Source of the DNA: Gammaproteobacteria bacterium
GTDB taxonomy: Bacteria > Pseudomonadota > Gammaproteobacteria > Burkholderiales > Gallionellaceae
Assembly: GCA_018814405.1 (NCBI GenBank)
Contig: JAHIZO010000005.1
Span: 62,001-126,000, forward strand
DNA: 64,000 nucleotides
Direction: 5' to 3'
Under the pieces are notes generated by a model, which did no database searches, was not told the origin of the DNA, and worked only from the letters and a program-made list of their open reading frames with translations. A program made the position numbers and the translations under genes. Below are positions 43,980-53,394 of the stretch, one piece after another. Within the stretch, counting starts at the first letter, position 1. Each line of letters opens with the position of its first letter.

Positions 43980-44288
43980 ATGATTTCGTTTCGAATACTA
44001 TTGATTTTCATCGGACTGGGCTTGTGCTCTGTCGCACAGGCGGCAGGGGTCGATAAACACGCACGCAACATGGCAGCATCCTGTTCTGCCTGCCATGGCA
44101 CGGACGGCTACAGCGAAGGCGGCATGCCGGTGATCGCCGGTATGGACAAGGCGCTGTTCGTGGCCACAATGAAGCAGTTCAAGTCCGGCGCGCGTCCGGC
44201 CACCGTCATGCACCAGCATGCCAAGGGTTACTCCGACGAGCAGATCGAGATGCTTGCGAAGTTCTTCGCTGCGCAGAAGCGCAAGTGA
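43980..44288 (+). CDS. Monohaem cytochrome c, likely FccA/SoxE-type
   Basis: 102 residues from ATG 43980 (GGAGG eight bases upstream). A Sec signal ends near AQAAG, followed by the haem motif CSACH. The distal ligand is probably the Met in GMPVIAGM. Its position 41 bases before fccB suggests it is the cytochrome subunit of flavocytochrome c sulfide dehydrogenase. It has one haem; the Allochromatium FccA has two. Confidence 0.85.
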   Translation: MISFRILLIFIGLGLCSVAQAAGVDKHARNMAASCSACHGTDGYSEGGMPVIAGMDKALFVATMKQFKSGARPATVMHQHAKGYSDEQIEMLAKFFAAQKRK

Positions 44289-44329
44289 TGCCCGTGCCAA
44301 CCTGAACAACAGAACAGAGGGAGAATAAT

Positions 44330-45607
44330 ATGTCATTCAGTCGTCGTGATTTACTGAAGGCCGGTATCGCCGGTATCGCAATCGGTTCATTTCCGAGCTT
44401 GGCATTCGCATCCAGTGAACTGGTCAAGAAAAAAGGCCAGCGCGTAGTGGTGGTGGGTGGTGGATTCGGCGGCGCGACCGCTGCCAAGTACCTCCGCAAA
44501 TGGAGTAACAACAAGATCGAAGTGGTGCTGGTCGAGCGCAATACCAGTTTCATCTCCTGTCCGATGAGCAACACCGTGCTCGGCGGTAGCCGGAAAATCG
44601 AAGATCTGACCATGAGCTATGACACACTGCAGAAGAAGTATGGCGTCAAACTGGTAAAGGGCGAGGTCACTGCCATTGATCCTGACAAGAAGACCGTCAT
44701 GTTGGCAGACGGTCATCTTAGTTATGACCGTCTGATCGTGTCGCCTGGTGTGGACTTCATGTTCGACAAGGTCGAGGGGCTGGACGCTCAGGTGGCGAGT
44801 GAGAGCATCCCGCATGCCTGGAAGGCCGGCGCGCAAACAGTACTCCTGCGCAAGCAGTTGGAGCAGATGGCGGACGGCGGCGTGTTCGCGCTCGCCATCC
44901 CGAAAGGGCCGTATCGCTGCCCCCCTGGCCCTTACGAGCGTGCCTGCCAAGTAGCGAGTTACCTGAAGGAGCATAAGCCCAAGTCCAAGGTGCTGGTGCT
45001 GGATGCCAATCCGGACATCGTCTCCAAAAAGGGACTATTCATGGCGGCGTGGAACGAGTTGTACCCGGGTATGGTGGAATACCGCCCGAACTCGATGGTG
45101 ATGGGTGTCGATGTGGCCAGCAAGACGGCCAAGACCGAGTTCGAGGACGTGAAGGCGGACGTGCTGAACGTCATCCCGCCGATGCGTTCCGGTGTGGTGG
45201 CAGACATGGCCGGTCTGGCCAACGTCGATGCACGTTGGTGTGGTGTGGATTTCCTCAGCTACGAATCCAAGGTGCACCAGAACATCCACGTCATTGGCGA
45301 TGCAGTGTCGGCTGCGCTACCCAAATCAGGCCACATGGCGACCTCACAGGCCAAGATCTGTGCCGCAGCCATCATCGAGATGATGAGCGGCAAACAGCCC
45401 GATCAGGCACCGATTATCGCTAACACTTGCTACAGCATGGTCAGCAGCGACGAAGCGATGCACGTGGCTAACGTGTATCACTTCAATGCCGAGAAGATGG
45501 CCATGGTGTCGGCGGAGGGCGGCGGGGTATCGGCCAAGCGTTCCGAAATGGAAGGCGCGTTCGCCGGTTACTGGCTGAAGAACATCCTCAACGACGTATT
45601 GCTCTGA
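44330..45607 (+). CDS. fccB: Flavocytochrome c sulfide dehydrogenase, flavoprotein subunit
   Basis: 425 residues. A Tat signal (SRRDLLKAG) leads to the FAD motif VVVVGGGFGGATAAKYL. Cysteines C77 (FISCPMSN) and C367 (ANTCYSMV) match the redox-active pair of FCSD, and C197/C206 (RCPPGPYERAC) are also conserved. It oxidises sulfide in the periplasm and hands electrons to the neighbouring cytochrome. It is also called SoxF when next to sox genes. A strong terminator follows. Confidence 0.93.
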   Translation: MSFSRRDLLKAGIAGIAIGSFPSLAFASSELVKKKGQRVVVVGGGFGGATAAKYLRKWSNNKIEVVLVERNTSFISCPMSNTVLGGSRKIEDLTMSYDTLQKKYGVKLVKGEVTAIDPDKKTVMLADGHLSYDRLIVSPGVDFMFDKVEGLDAQVASESIPHAWKAGAQTVLLRKQLEQMADGGVFALAIPKGPYRCPPGPYERACQVASYLKEHKPKSKVLVLDANPDIVSKKGLFMAAWNELYPGMVEYRPNSMVMGVDVASKTAKTEFEDVKADVLNVIPPMRSGVVADMAGLANVDARWCGVDFLSYESKVHQNIHVIGDAVSAALPKSGHMATSQAKICAAAIIEMMSGKQPDQAPIIANTCYSMVSSDEAMHVANVYHFNAEKMAMVSAEGGGVSAKRSEMEGAFAGYWLKNILNDVLL

Positions 45608-45617
45608 TGTTCCGCTG

Positions 45618-45664
45618 CGCACCCGCCACGACGGCTTGCCGCTCGTGGTGGGTGCGTTTTTATT
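45618..45664 (+). terminator. Intrinsic terminator after fccB
   Basis: CGCACCCGCCACGA pairs with TCGTGGTGGGTGCG with one mismatch around an 11-base loop and is followed by TTTTTATTT. It lies 11 bases after the fccB stop and separates soxYZ-fccAB from tusA. Confidence 0.85.
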
Positions 45665-45694
45665 TGGTCAGACTCGAGGGGGTTGCTCAATCAT

Positions 45695-45762
45695 AACTCC
45701 TATGGGTTACCTTTTTCACCCGTCGTGGCTATGGACGTCTATGCAAGGTATATCCCTATAAT
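45695..45762 (+). promoter_or_regulatory. tusA promoter with sulfur-regulon-like elements
   Basis: AACTCCTATGGGTT (45695-45708) matches the inverted repeat before soeA, and GGCTATGG (45727-45734) covers the -35 position. TATAAT (45757-45762) is a perfect -10 box. No consensus -35 is present, which would fit dependence on an activator bound at the upstream elements (inference). Confidence 0.5.
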
Positions 45763-45820
45763 GCTAGTCAGGTTTTGTGCGGTGACGCACTTTTTGTAAA
45801 CAACGAGTAGGAGAGAAACA

Positions 45821-46048
45821 ATGAATTTCGATAAAGAGTTGAACGCACGTGGCCTGTCCTGTCCTTTGCCTATCGTCAAGACCAAAAAGTCATTGGCAGA
45901 TATGACTACTGGTCAGATTCTCAAAGTCATTTCGACCGATACAGGTTCTGTTAAAGATATGGCAGCTTTCGCTGAACAGACCGGCAATGCGCTGGTGGCG
46001 CAGGAAGAAGTCGGCGGCGAATTCGTCTTCTACATGAAAAAGGGCTAA
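45821..46048 (+). CDS. tusA: Sulfur carrier protein TusA
   Basis: 75 residues. The TusA signature CPLP has its persulfide-carrying cysteine at C14, and DTGSVKDMAAF follows. In sulfur oxidisers TusA delivers sulfane sulfur to Dsr or sHdr enzymes in the cytoplasm. SD AGGAGAG lies before the ATG. It is transcribed with dsrE2, 36 bases apart. Confidence 0.95.
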   Translation: MNFDKELNARGLSCPLPIVKTKKSLADMTTGQILKVISTDTGSVKDMAAFAEQTGNALVAQEEVGGEFVFYMKKG

Positions 46049-46084
46049 GGCCTTTTTTACAACTTACATACAGGGAGTACGAAA

Positions 46085-46552
46085 ATGGCAAAGAAAATGG
46101 CGATCATCGCCACCAAAGGCACACTGGATATGGCATATCCACCGTTCATCCTGGCTTCAACCGCTGCAGCATTGGGTTACGACGTGCAGGTGTTCTTCAC
46201 TTTCTACGGTCTGCAACTGCTTCGCAAGGATCTGTCCGACGTGAAGATCAGCCCGCTGGCAAATCCGGCTATGCCTATGCCAGTCCCGATGCCAGTGATG
46301 GTGCAGATGCTTCCGGGTATGGAAAGCATGGCAACCATGATGATGAAACAAAAGCTGGCCAAGCACGGCGTCGCTTCTCTGGAAGAGCTGCGCGACCTGT
46401 GTCTGGAAGCGGATGTGAAATTCATCGCATGTCAGATGACCGTTGACCTGTTCGAGTTCGACAAGAGCGAATTCATCGACAACGTCGAGTACGGTGGCGC
46501 GGCCACATTCATGAGCTTCGCCGGCGAGACAGACATCTGTCTGTTCGTATAA
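46085..46552 (+). CDS. dsrE2: DsrE2-family sulfurtransferase
   Basis: 155 residues of the DsrE/DsrF family. The DsrE2 hallmarks are the Met/Pro-rich insert PAMPMPVPMPVMVQM (about 61-75) and C116 in FIACQMTVDLF, the likely persulfide site; C106 and C152 are other cysteines. tusA-dsrE2 pairs are a known unit of dissimilatory sulfur oxidisers, often with rhd and sHdr genes; neither follows here. Confidence 0.9.
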   Translation: MAKKMAIIATKGTLDMAYPPFILASTAAALGYDVQVFFTFYGLQLLRKDLSDVKISPLANPAMPMPVPMPVMVQMLPGMESMATMMMKQKLAKHGVASLEELRDLCLEADVKFIACQMTVDLFEFDKSEFIDNVEYGGAATFMSFAGETDICLFV

Positions 46553-46634
46553 AGATTTGCAGTTATAAATATAAGCTGTTGCTGTTCGTTGCATTTGTCG
46601 CACTAATGTCCACACCATCTCAGGGAGAGAACAA

Positions 46635-48056
46635 ATGAAATTCAGTAGATCGGCAGTCGCAATACTCGTACTTGCAGCACTTTCCACTCAACAAGCCTAC
46701 GCCACCAACGGTATGAACCTGTCCGGATATGGTCCGGAAGCGCATGCAATGGGCGGTGCTTCCATGGCTTATGACAACGGCACGGCTGCCTTGATGAATA
46801 ATCCTGCAACGCTAGGCTTGATGGAGGAAGGACATCGCTTCGATGCCGCTATTGGTGGGCTTTTCCCGAGCATCACTGCAAAGGCTCCGACCATGCCCAA
46901 TGCTGATTCCAGCGCAACTGCGTTCTACATGCCAGCCATGGGTTGGATCAACAAGTCTGGCAAGCTAGTCTATGGTGCCGGTGTCTTTTCGCAGGGCGGC
47001 ATGGGAACGGAATATTCAGCCACATCTTTTATGGCAGCCGGTTCCGGTGAAAAAGTGCGCTCCGAAGTGGGTGTGGGCCGTGTCATTGTGCCGCTGGCTT
47101 ACCAGCTAGATGAACAGTTCACAGTTGGCGGCACCGTGGACTATGTTTGGGCAGGCATGGACCTGAAGATGGCGTTGACTGGTGCTCAGTTTGGCGACAT
47201 GGTGACCGCTCTCGGTGGTACGCAGACTTACGGTTCAGCCAGTGGTTCAATGGTGAGCACTCTGGCTGGAGCATTTGGGGGTGGAGCTTTGACCGCTATG
47301 AACTGGGCGCGGGTCGACTTCTCCAATAGCAGCGCGTTCACAGGTCAGGCCCAAGGCGGCGGGTTTGCTTTCAAGCTCGGTGCAACCTTCAAGGCCAGTA
47401 GCGATCTGACTTTGGGAGCGACCTTTCACAGCAAGACCTCAATGGGAGATATGAACACTAGCAGCGCCTCAATGTCCATGAATGTGGATGGTCCAGGTGT
47501 AGGGGGTGTTCCTACCACCATTCCGGTTTCCGGTAGTATTTCCGTGCACAATTTCCAGTGGCCCCAAACCATCGGTTTTGGCGCTGCCTATCAAGCCAGC
47601 GATGCATTGATGTTGGTTGCCGACTACAAACGCATTGGCTGGAAAGACGTCATGAAGGATTTTAAGGTGACTTTCACGGCCGATGCCACACAAGCGAATC
47701 CAGTGGCGACGGGCTTTGGCTTGGGCGGACAGGTGGTGGATATGGGCATGATTCAGAACTGGGATGATCAAAACGTATTACAATTCGGAGCGGCCTATAA
47801 AGTCAGTAGTGCTTTGACTGTGCGTGGTGGCGTTAATGTGGCAAATAACCCTGTTCCAGATAAGTATATGAATCCGCTGTTCCCGGCAATCGCCAAGACC
47901 AATTTGTCTGGTGGTGTGGGTTATGCCTTCGATAAGCAGTCCAGTATTGATGCGTCTTTTGCCTATGTGCCGACCACTTCGGCTACCAATGGCGGTGGCG
48001 CGACTGTTGACTTTGGTGGTAGCAGCGCGCAGCTGTTGTACTCTCACCGTTATTGA
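46635..48056 (+). CDS. OmpP1/FadL-family outer-membrane protein
   Basis: 473 residues. A Sec signal ends at QAYA, and the FadL start ATNGMNLSGYGPEAHAMGGASMAYDNGTAALMNNPATLG holds the NPA-type motif of the N-terminal hatch. A 14-strand barrel follows, ending LLYSHRY with terminal aromatic. FadL proteins pass hydrophobic compounds across the outer membrane. Its place right after tusA-dsrE2 invites a role in uptake of a hydrophobic sulfur species, but that is inference. Confidence 0.85.
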   Translation: MKFSRSAVAILVLAALSTQQAYATNGMNLSGYGPEAHAMGGASMAYDNGTAALMNNPATLGLMEEGHRFDAAIGGLFPSITAKAPTMPNADSSATAFYMPAMGWINKSGKLVYGAGVFSQGGMGTEYSATSFMAAGSGEKVRSEVGVGRVIVPLAYQLDEQFTVGGTVDYVWAGMDLKMALTGAQFGDMVTALGGTQTYGSASGSMVSTLAGAFGGGALTAMNWARVDFSNSSAFTGQAQGGGFAFKLGATFKASSDLTLGATFHSKTSMGDMNTSSASMSMNVDGPGVGGVPTTIPVSGSISVHNFQWPQTIGFGAAYQASDALMLVADYKRIGWKDVMKDFKVTFTADATQANPVATGFGLGGQVVDMGMIQNWDDQNVLQFGAAYKVSSALTVRGGVNVANNPVPDKYMNPLFPAIAKTNLSGGVGYAFDKQSSIDASFAYVPTTSATNGGGATVDFGGSSAQLLYSHRY

Positions 48057-48076
48057 GTTTTCAGTAGTTGCACCAG

Positions 48077-48109
48077 ACGGCGCCCTTCGCAAGAAGGGCG
48101 CCGTTTTTA
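48077..48109 (+). terminator. Intrinsic terminator after the FadL-like gene
   Basis: ACGGCGCCCTTC and GAAGGGCGCCGT form a perfect 12-bp stem with a GCAA tetraloop, followed by five T. It lies 20 bases after the stop codon. Confidence 0.95.
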
Positions 48110-48188
48110 TTGTATGAGATTGCAAGAAAGTGGTAGGGCGTATGTGCTAGAATGCGCCCCCTTTGAATTCCATTCAGGTAGCAATATC

Positions 48189-50018
48189 ATGTCCCGCGCG
48201 CTCCGCAATATCGCCATCATCGCCCACGTTGACCACGGCAAGACCACCCTCGTTGACCAACTCCTGAAGCAGTCAGGCACTTTCCGCGACAACCAGAAGG
48301 TTGATGAGCGCGTGATGGATAGCAATGACTTGGAAAAGGAACGTGGCATTACCATCTTGGCCAAGAACACCGCCATCAAATACGGTGAATACCACATCAA
48401 TATCGTCGACACACCGGGACACGCCGACTTTGGCGGCGAGGTGGAGCGAGTGCTGGGCATGGTGGACGGCGTGGTGCTGTTGGTGGACGCCGTTGAAGGC
48501 CCGATGCCGCAGACACGTTTCGTGACCAAGAAAGCGCTTGCGCTGGGTCTGAAGCCTATCGTCGTGATCAACAAGGTCGACCGTCCGGGTTCGCGTCCTG
48601 ATTGGGTGCTGGACCAGACTTTCGATCTGTTCGATAAGTTGGGTGCAACCGAAGAGCAACTCGACTTCCCAGTGATCTACGCTTCCGGCCTGAACGGTTG
48701 GGCGTGTATGGATCTGAACGATGCGCCTTCCAAAGGTGGTTCGGCTTCAGATATGAAAGCGCTGTTCGAGCTCGTGCTGAAGCACGTGCCGACACCTCCG
48801 GGCAATCCTGATGCGCCTTTGCAATTCCAGATCGCGGCACTTGATTACTCCACATTCACCGGCCGCCTTGGCGTTGGTCGTGTGTTGAATGGCCGTATCA
48901 AGCCGGGTCAGCAAGTGGTGGTGATGAATCACGAAGAGCAGACCGGTTCTGGTCGTATCAATCAGGTGTTGGGCTTCCAAGGTTTGGATCGTGTGCCGGT
49001 GGAAAGCGCTGAGGCTGGCGACATCATCATCATTTCCGGACTGGACGAGATCGGTATCGGCGTCACAGTCTGTGATAAAGAGAATCCGGTCGGTCTGCCG
49101 GTGATGGGCGTGGATGAGCCGACACTGAACATGGACTTCATGGTGAATACTTCGCCGTTGGCCGGTCTGGAAGGCAAGTTTGTGACTTCCCGTCAGATCC
49201 GTGACCGTTTGACCAAAGAGCTGCTGACCAACGTTGCTTTGCGCGTGGAAGATACAGAAGACGCTGACGTGTTCCGTGTTTCCGGTCGTGGCGAGTTGCA
49301 CCTAACCATCTTGCTGGAGAACATGCGTCGCGAAGGTTTTGAGATGGCCGTGGCCAAGCCGCGCGTTGTCTATAAAGAGATCAATGGCGAGAAGTGCGAG
49401 CCATACGAAAATCTGACCATCGACCTGGAAGATGCACACCAGGGCGGCATCATGGAAGAGATCGGTCGCCGTCGTGGTGAACTGACTAACATGGAATCAG
49501 ACGGCCAAGGCCGTACCCGTCTGGAATACCACATTCCTGCACGCGGTTTGATCGGCTTCCAATCCGACTTCATGACCATGACGCGCGGCTCCGGTCTGAT
49601 GAGCCACGTGTTCGATGACTACGGTCCGGTCAAGGCTGACCTGCCAGGCCGTCACAACGGCGTGCTGATCTCGGCTGAAGATGGTGAGGCGGTTGCCTAC
49701 GCACTGTGGAAGCTGGAAGACCGCGGTCGTATGTTCGTTGTGCCTGGCGACAAACTGTACGAAGGTATGGTCATCGGTATCCATAGCCGCGATAACGATC
49801 TGATCGTGAACCCGATCAAGGGTAAGCAACTGACCAACGTGCGTGCTTCCGGTACCGACGAGGCAGTGCGTTTGACTACTGCTTTGAAGATGACGCTGGA
49901 ATCTGCGGTTGAATTCATCGATGACGACGAGTTGGTCGAGCTGACACCAAAGTCGATCCGTATCCGCAAGCGCTTCTTGAAAGAGCACGAGCGTAAGCGT
50001 TCGAATAAGGCTAGCTAA
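48189..50018 (+). CDS. typA: Ribosome-associated GTPase TypA/BipA
   Basis: 609 residues from ATG 48189 (AGG about nine bases upstream); an in-frame start at 48114 would reach into the preceding terminator and is rejected. [17 protein letters not shown], the switch [25 protein letters not shown] and [13 protein letters not shown] are the G motifs. The BipA C-terminal domain ends at [12 protein letters not shown]. It aids 50S assembly and stress growth. Confidence 0.97.
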   Translation: MSRALRNIAIIAHVDHGKTTLVDQLLKQSGTFRDNQKVDERVMDSNDLEKERGITILAKNTAIKYGEYHINIVDTPGHADFGGEVERVLGMVDGVVLLVDAVEGPMPQTRFVTKKALALGLKPIVVINKVDRPGSRPDWVLDQTFDLFDKLGATEEQLDFPVIYASGLNGWACMDLNDAPSKGGSASDMKALFELVLKHVPTPPGNPDAPLQFQIAALDYSTFTGRLGVGRVLNGRIKPGQQVVVMNHEEQTGSGRINQVLGFQGLDRVPVESAEAGDIIIISGLDEIGIGVTVCDKENPVGLPVMGVDEPTLNMDFMVNTSPLAGLEGKFVTSRQIRDRLTKELLTNVALRVEDTEDADVFRVSGRGELHLTILLENMRREGFEMAVAKPRVVYKEINGEKCEPYENLTIDLEDAHQGGIMEEIGRRRGELTNMESDGQGRTRLEYHIPARGLIGFQSDFMTMTRGSGLMSHVFDDYGPVKADLPGRHNGVLISAEDGEAVAYALWKLEDRGRMFVVPGDKLYEGMVIGIHSRDNDLIVNPIKGKQLTNVRASGTDEAVRLTTALKMTLESAVEFIDDDELVELTPKSIRIRKRFLKEHERKRSNKAS

Positions 50019-50039
50019 ACCGGTCTGAAGTAGTACAGC

Positions 50040-50063
50040 AAGGGGCGCGCAAGCGCCCTTTGT
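50040..50063 (+). terminator. Hairpin terminator after typA
   Basis: AAGGGGCGC and GCGCCCTTT form a 9-bp stem with a GCAA loop (one G-T pair); the following T-run is short (TTTGTCATTT). It lies 21 bases after typA. Confidence 0.65.
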
Positions 50064-50100
50064 CATTTATACTTCTGCCACAAATCCATTCTCGTCGAAC

Positions 50101-51342
50101 ATGCTGGAAACACTACTCCTGATCATTCTCCTGTTGCTGCTGATCATCTCGCTGACGTTACAGTTTAGACAGTCCGCGAATACGGCATCGGCACTTGAGC
50201 AACAGCACCGTGCCATGCTCACCGATATTGCCGACGGTCTGAACAAGCAAGGTGATCGTCTGATCGCTTCCCAAGTTTCAGAATCGGAACGGCTGCGCTC
50301 TGCGGTCGGAGAAGAGTTGCGCGCCACGCGCGAGGATATTGCCAAGTTGCGCACCGAGATGTTGGGGCAGATGCTGGAGAAAATGGCGGAGCATGGGCGT
50401 GCTGACCAGAAGCTGATCCAGGATTCTTTCAACAACGCTTCCCAGCACCTGCGTACCAGTATTGAGACTTTGAGCAAGACCGTGGATGGCCGTCTGGAAC
50501 AGATCGGCGGCAAGGTGAACGAGCGTCTGGATGAAGGTTTCAAGAAGACCAACGAGACGTTCGTAAGCGTGATGGCGCGTTTGGCGACCATAGACGAGGC
50601 ACAGAAGAAGATCGACGGCCTTACCACCAACGTCGTCAGCCTGCAGGAACTGCTGGGCGACAAGCGTTCGCGAGGTGCGTTCGGTGAGGTGCAGCTGGAA
50701 GGGTTGGTGCGTAACATCATGCCGTCCAACGCCTACGAGATGCAGTACACCCTGCCCAACGGTACGCGTGTCGATTGCGTACTCAAACTTCCGGAACCGA
50801 CCGGTATGGTAGCGGTGGATTCCAAATTTCCGCTGGAGAACTATCGCCGCATGCTGGACGGTGAGGTGGGTGCGGAAAGACAGTTCAAGTCTGACTTGAA
50901 GAAACATGTCGATGACATCGGCAGTAAGTACATCATCCCGGACGTGACCTCGGATGGCGCGGTGATGTTCATCCCGGCCGAAGCGGTGTTCGCCGAGATT
51001 CATGCGCACCATCCCGACTTGATCGAATATGCGATGCAGAAACGCGTGTGGGTGGTTTCGCCCACTACGCTGATGGCCGTGCTAAATACCGCGCGCGCGG
51101 TGATGAAAGATGTGGAGACGCGAAAGCAAGTGCATATCATCAAGGATGAGTTGGGCAAGCTGGGTAAGGAGTTCGGTCGCTTCGACGAGCGCATGAAAAA
51201 GCTGGCGGATCATATCCGTCAGGCACACGAGGATGCACAAAGCGTGCGCACCACCAGTGAAAAGATATCCAAGCGTTTCATCAGCATCGAGCAGGTGGAG
51301 CTGGATCATCCTGTCGCCTTGCCGGATATCGATAAAGAATGA
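50101..51342 (+). CDS. rmuC: DNA recombination protein RmuC
   Basis: 413 residues. One N-terminal membrane helix (about 2-20) leads to a coiled coil (about 25-175) and the RmuC nuclease-like domain (ELLGDKRSRGAFGEVQLEGLV, VDSKFPLENYRRML, IPAEAVFAEIHAHHPDL). RmuC limits recombination at inverted repeats. It is just upstream of nadE, possibly one transcript. Confidence 0.94.
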   Translation: MLETLLLIILLLLLIISLTLQFRQSANTASALEQQHRAMLTDIADGLNKQGDRLIASQVSESERLRSAVGEELRATREDIAKLRTEMLGQMLEKMAEHGRADQKLIQDSFNNASQHLRTSIETLSKTVDGRLEQIGGKVNERLDEGFKKTNETFVSVMARLATIDEAQKKIDGLTTNVVSLQELLGDKRSRGAFGEVQLEGLVRNIMPSNAYEMQYTLPNGTRVDCVLKLPEPTGMVAVDSKFPLENYRRMLDGEVGAERQFKSDLKKHVDDIGSKYIIPDVTSDGAVMFIPAEAVFAEIHAHHPDLIEYAMQKRVWVVSPTTLMAVLNTARAVMKDVETRKQVHIIKDELGKLGKEFGRFDERMKKLADHIRQAHEDAQSVRTTSEKISKRFISIEQVELDHPVALPDIDKE

Positions 51343-51353
51343 GCAGAGGTTCT

Positions 51354-52958
51354 ATGAAGATCGCCATCGCACAAATCAATTGCCTGCTGGGTGACTTGGA
51401 CGGCAACGCCGACAAGATAGCTGAGTATGCAGATCGTGCGCGAGAGCAGGGGGCATCCATGCTGCTGACGCCGGAGATGAGCCTGTGCGGCTACCCGCCG
51501 GAAGACCTGTTGCTGCGTGATGGTTTCTATCATGCCTGTCGGCAGGCATTGCACAAGCTGGCTCAACGACTGCATGGCATCACGGTCGTGGTCGGTCATC
51601 CCCATCAGCAAGGTGGGGAGAATTTCAACGCGGCCTCGGTGCTGCGTGATGGGAACATCATCGCGACCTACCACAAGCATGAGTTGCCGAACCACAGCGT
51701 GTTCGACGAAGTGCGCTATTTCTCTCAAGGTACATTGCCTTGTGTGTTCGAAATGGAAGGTGTTCGTTTCGGCATCAATATCTGCGCCGATGTATGGGAG
51801 GCGACTGCCGCGCAGCGTGCGCGCGACGCGGGTGCACAGGTGTTGTTGGTGTTGAATGCATCGCCTTATCATGTTGCCAAGGTTGATTCGCGTCATGGCG
51901 TTGTGCGTGAACGTATTGAAGAGACCGGTATGTCGGTGGTCTACGCCAATCTGGTCGGTGGTCAGGATGAGCTGGTATTCGATGGTGCCTCGTTCGTTAT
52001 GGATGGCGAGGGCGATATCACCCATCAGCTCTCTGTATTTGAAGAAAGGCTGGGTATTGTCGAGTTGCAGGATGGCTGTCCGGTAGCGGGCGAGCGAGTG
52101 GAGATGTTGCGCGAAGAAGCCAGCATCTACCAGGCTCTGTGTCTGGGCGTGCGCGACTACATCACCAAGAATCGTTTCCCCGGCGTGTTGCTGGGCCTGT
52201 CCGGCGGTATTGATTCTGCGCTGACGCTGGCGGTGGCGGTGGATGCGCTTGGAGCCGATAAGGTGCGCGCGGTGATGATGCCTTCGCCCTACACGGCGCA
52301 AATCAGTATCGACGATTCGCGCGAGATGGTGGAGTTGCTCGGCGTACCTTACGAAGAATTGGACATCGTGCCGATCTTCGATGCCTTGCAGGATACTTTG
52401 GCGCCGCTGTTCAAAGGGTTGCCTGTGGATACCACTGAAGAGAATCTGCAAGCACGCATCCGTGGCACGCTGCTGATGGCGCTTTCCAACAAGACCGGTT
52501 CGCTGGTGCTGACCACCGGCAACAAATCGGAGATGACCGTGGGCTATGCGACCTTGTACGGTGACATGGCGGGCGGCTTCGCGGTACTCAAGGATGTCAG
52601 CAAGACTTGGGTCTATCGCTTGTCCAACTGGCGCAACGTGCAGAGTCGAACCATCCCCGAACGCATCATCACCCGTCCGCCCAGTGCGGAGCTAAGACCG
52701 GACCAGACCGATCAGGACAGTCTGCCGCCCTACGACGTGCTGGATGCCATCATGGCTTGTTATGTGGAGCGCAACATGTCCATCGAGCAGATCGTGGAAC
52801 TCGGCTATGCATCGGAAGATGTGCGCCGTGTGGTGAAGCTGATTCGCATCGCTGAATACAAGCGACGTCAGGCACCCGTCGGTATCCGGATCACCGACCG
52901 CAGCTTCGGCAAGGATTGGCGATATCCCATCACCGTGCGTTATCAGGACGGGTTCTGA
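51354..52958 (+). CDS. nadE: Glutamine-dependent NAD+ synthetase NadE
   Basis: 534 residues from ATG 51354, which has AGAGG five bases upstream; ATG 51339 overlapping the rmuC stop is an alternative. The N-terminal nitrilase-like glutaminase has the Glu in LLTPEMSLCGYPPEDL, Lys in YHKHELPN and Cys in NICADVWE. The C-terminal synthetase has the P-loop LSGGIDSALTLA. It amidates nicotinate adenine dinucleotide. Its end overlaps the convergent membrane-protein gene by 29 bases. Confidence 0.96.
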   Translation: MKIAIAQINCLLGDLDGNADKIAEYADRAREQGASMLLTPEMSLCGYPPEDLLLRDGFYHACRQALHKLAQRLHGITVVVGHPHQQGGENFNAASVLRDGNIIATYHKHELPNHSVFDEVRYFSQGTLPCVFEMEGVRFGINICADVWEATAAQRARDAGAQVLLVLNASPYHVAKVDSRHGVVRERIEETGMSVVYANLVGGQDELVFDGASFVMDGEGDITHQLSVFEERLGIVELQDGCPVAGERVEMLREEASIYQALCLGVRDYITKNRFPGVLLGLSGGIDSALTLAVAVDALGADKVRAVMMPSPYTAQISIDDSREMVELLGVPYEELDIVPIFDALQDTLAPLFKGLPVDTTEENLQARIRGTLLMALSNKTGSLVLTTGNKSEMTVGYATLYGDMAGGFAVLKDVSKTWVYRLSNWRNVQSRTIPERIITRPPSAELRPDQTDQDSLPPYDVLDAIMACYVERNMSIEQIVELGYASEDVRRVVKLIRIAEYKRRQAPVGIRITDRSFGKDWRYPITVRYQDGF

Positions 52959-53394
52959 TTCTGCGCGACGCGCTGGCGGCGAGCAGGTGCAAAGGCAGTA
53001 ACAGTGCCAACGCGATGCCCAGCCCCTGATGCAGTTGGCTGATGGTTTCGTGCCAGTCTTCGTGCGGCGGGTAGTAGATGCCAAGCCCGCTGATAGCCAG
53101 TAACGCCAGCACCATAGTCAACATCAAGCCATTCTTGCGATTGCGATGCGCCCGCCAATTGCCTTGTTGATGCAGGTTGGACAATCTGCCTGCCATCCAT
53201 AGCAGAGCGTAAGCAGTGATGCCGTGCAGGACCAGCATGCGGTGACGTAGCGTATGTAGCGGATCGGTGTAGTCCTGTTCATCCACCTGCCAGCCCAGCA
53301 CCATCCACGCAATGCCACTCGCGATCACGAGCAGGCTGCAGAGCAAAACCGTGTTGCGCGCGAACGGACTCAAGCGTACGCCCCAAGTGTTCAT
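52930..53394 (-). CDS. Cytochrome b-like membrane protein
   Basis: 154 residues with four membrane helices (about 14-34, 53-72, 88-107 and 122-142). Histidines in helix 2 (RHRMLVLHGITAY) and in and around helix 4 (WHETISQLHQG, LPLHLL) could hold b haem, as in DUF4405-type proteins. Family unsure. It overlaps the FMN-binding gene by 4 bases and is last in the Fur-boxed operon, so it may pass electrons across the membrane to the FMN protein. Confidence 0.65.
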   Translation of the reverse strand: MNTWGVRLSPFARNTVLLCSLLVIASGIAWMVLGWQVDEQDYTDPLHTLRHRMLVLHGITAYALLWMAGRLSNLHQQGNWRAHRNRKNGLMLTMVLALLAISGLGIYYPPHEDWHETISQLHQGLGIALALLLPLHLLAASASRRIRTRPDNAR

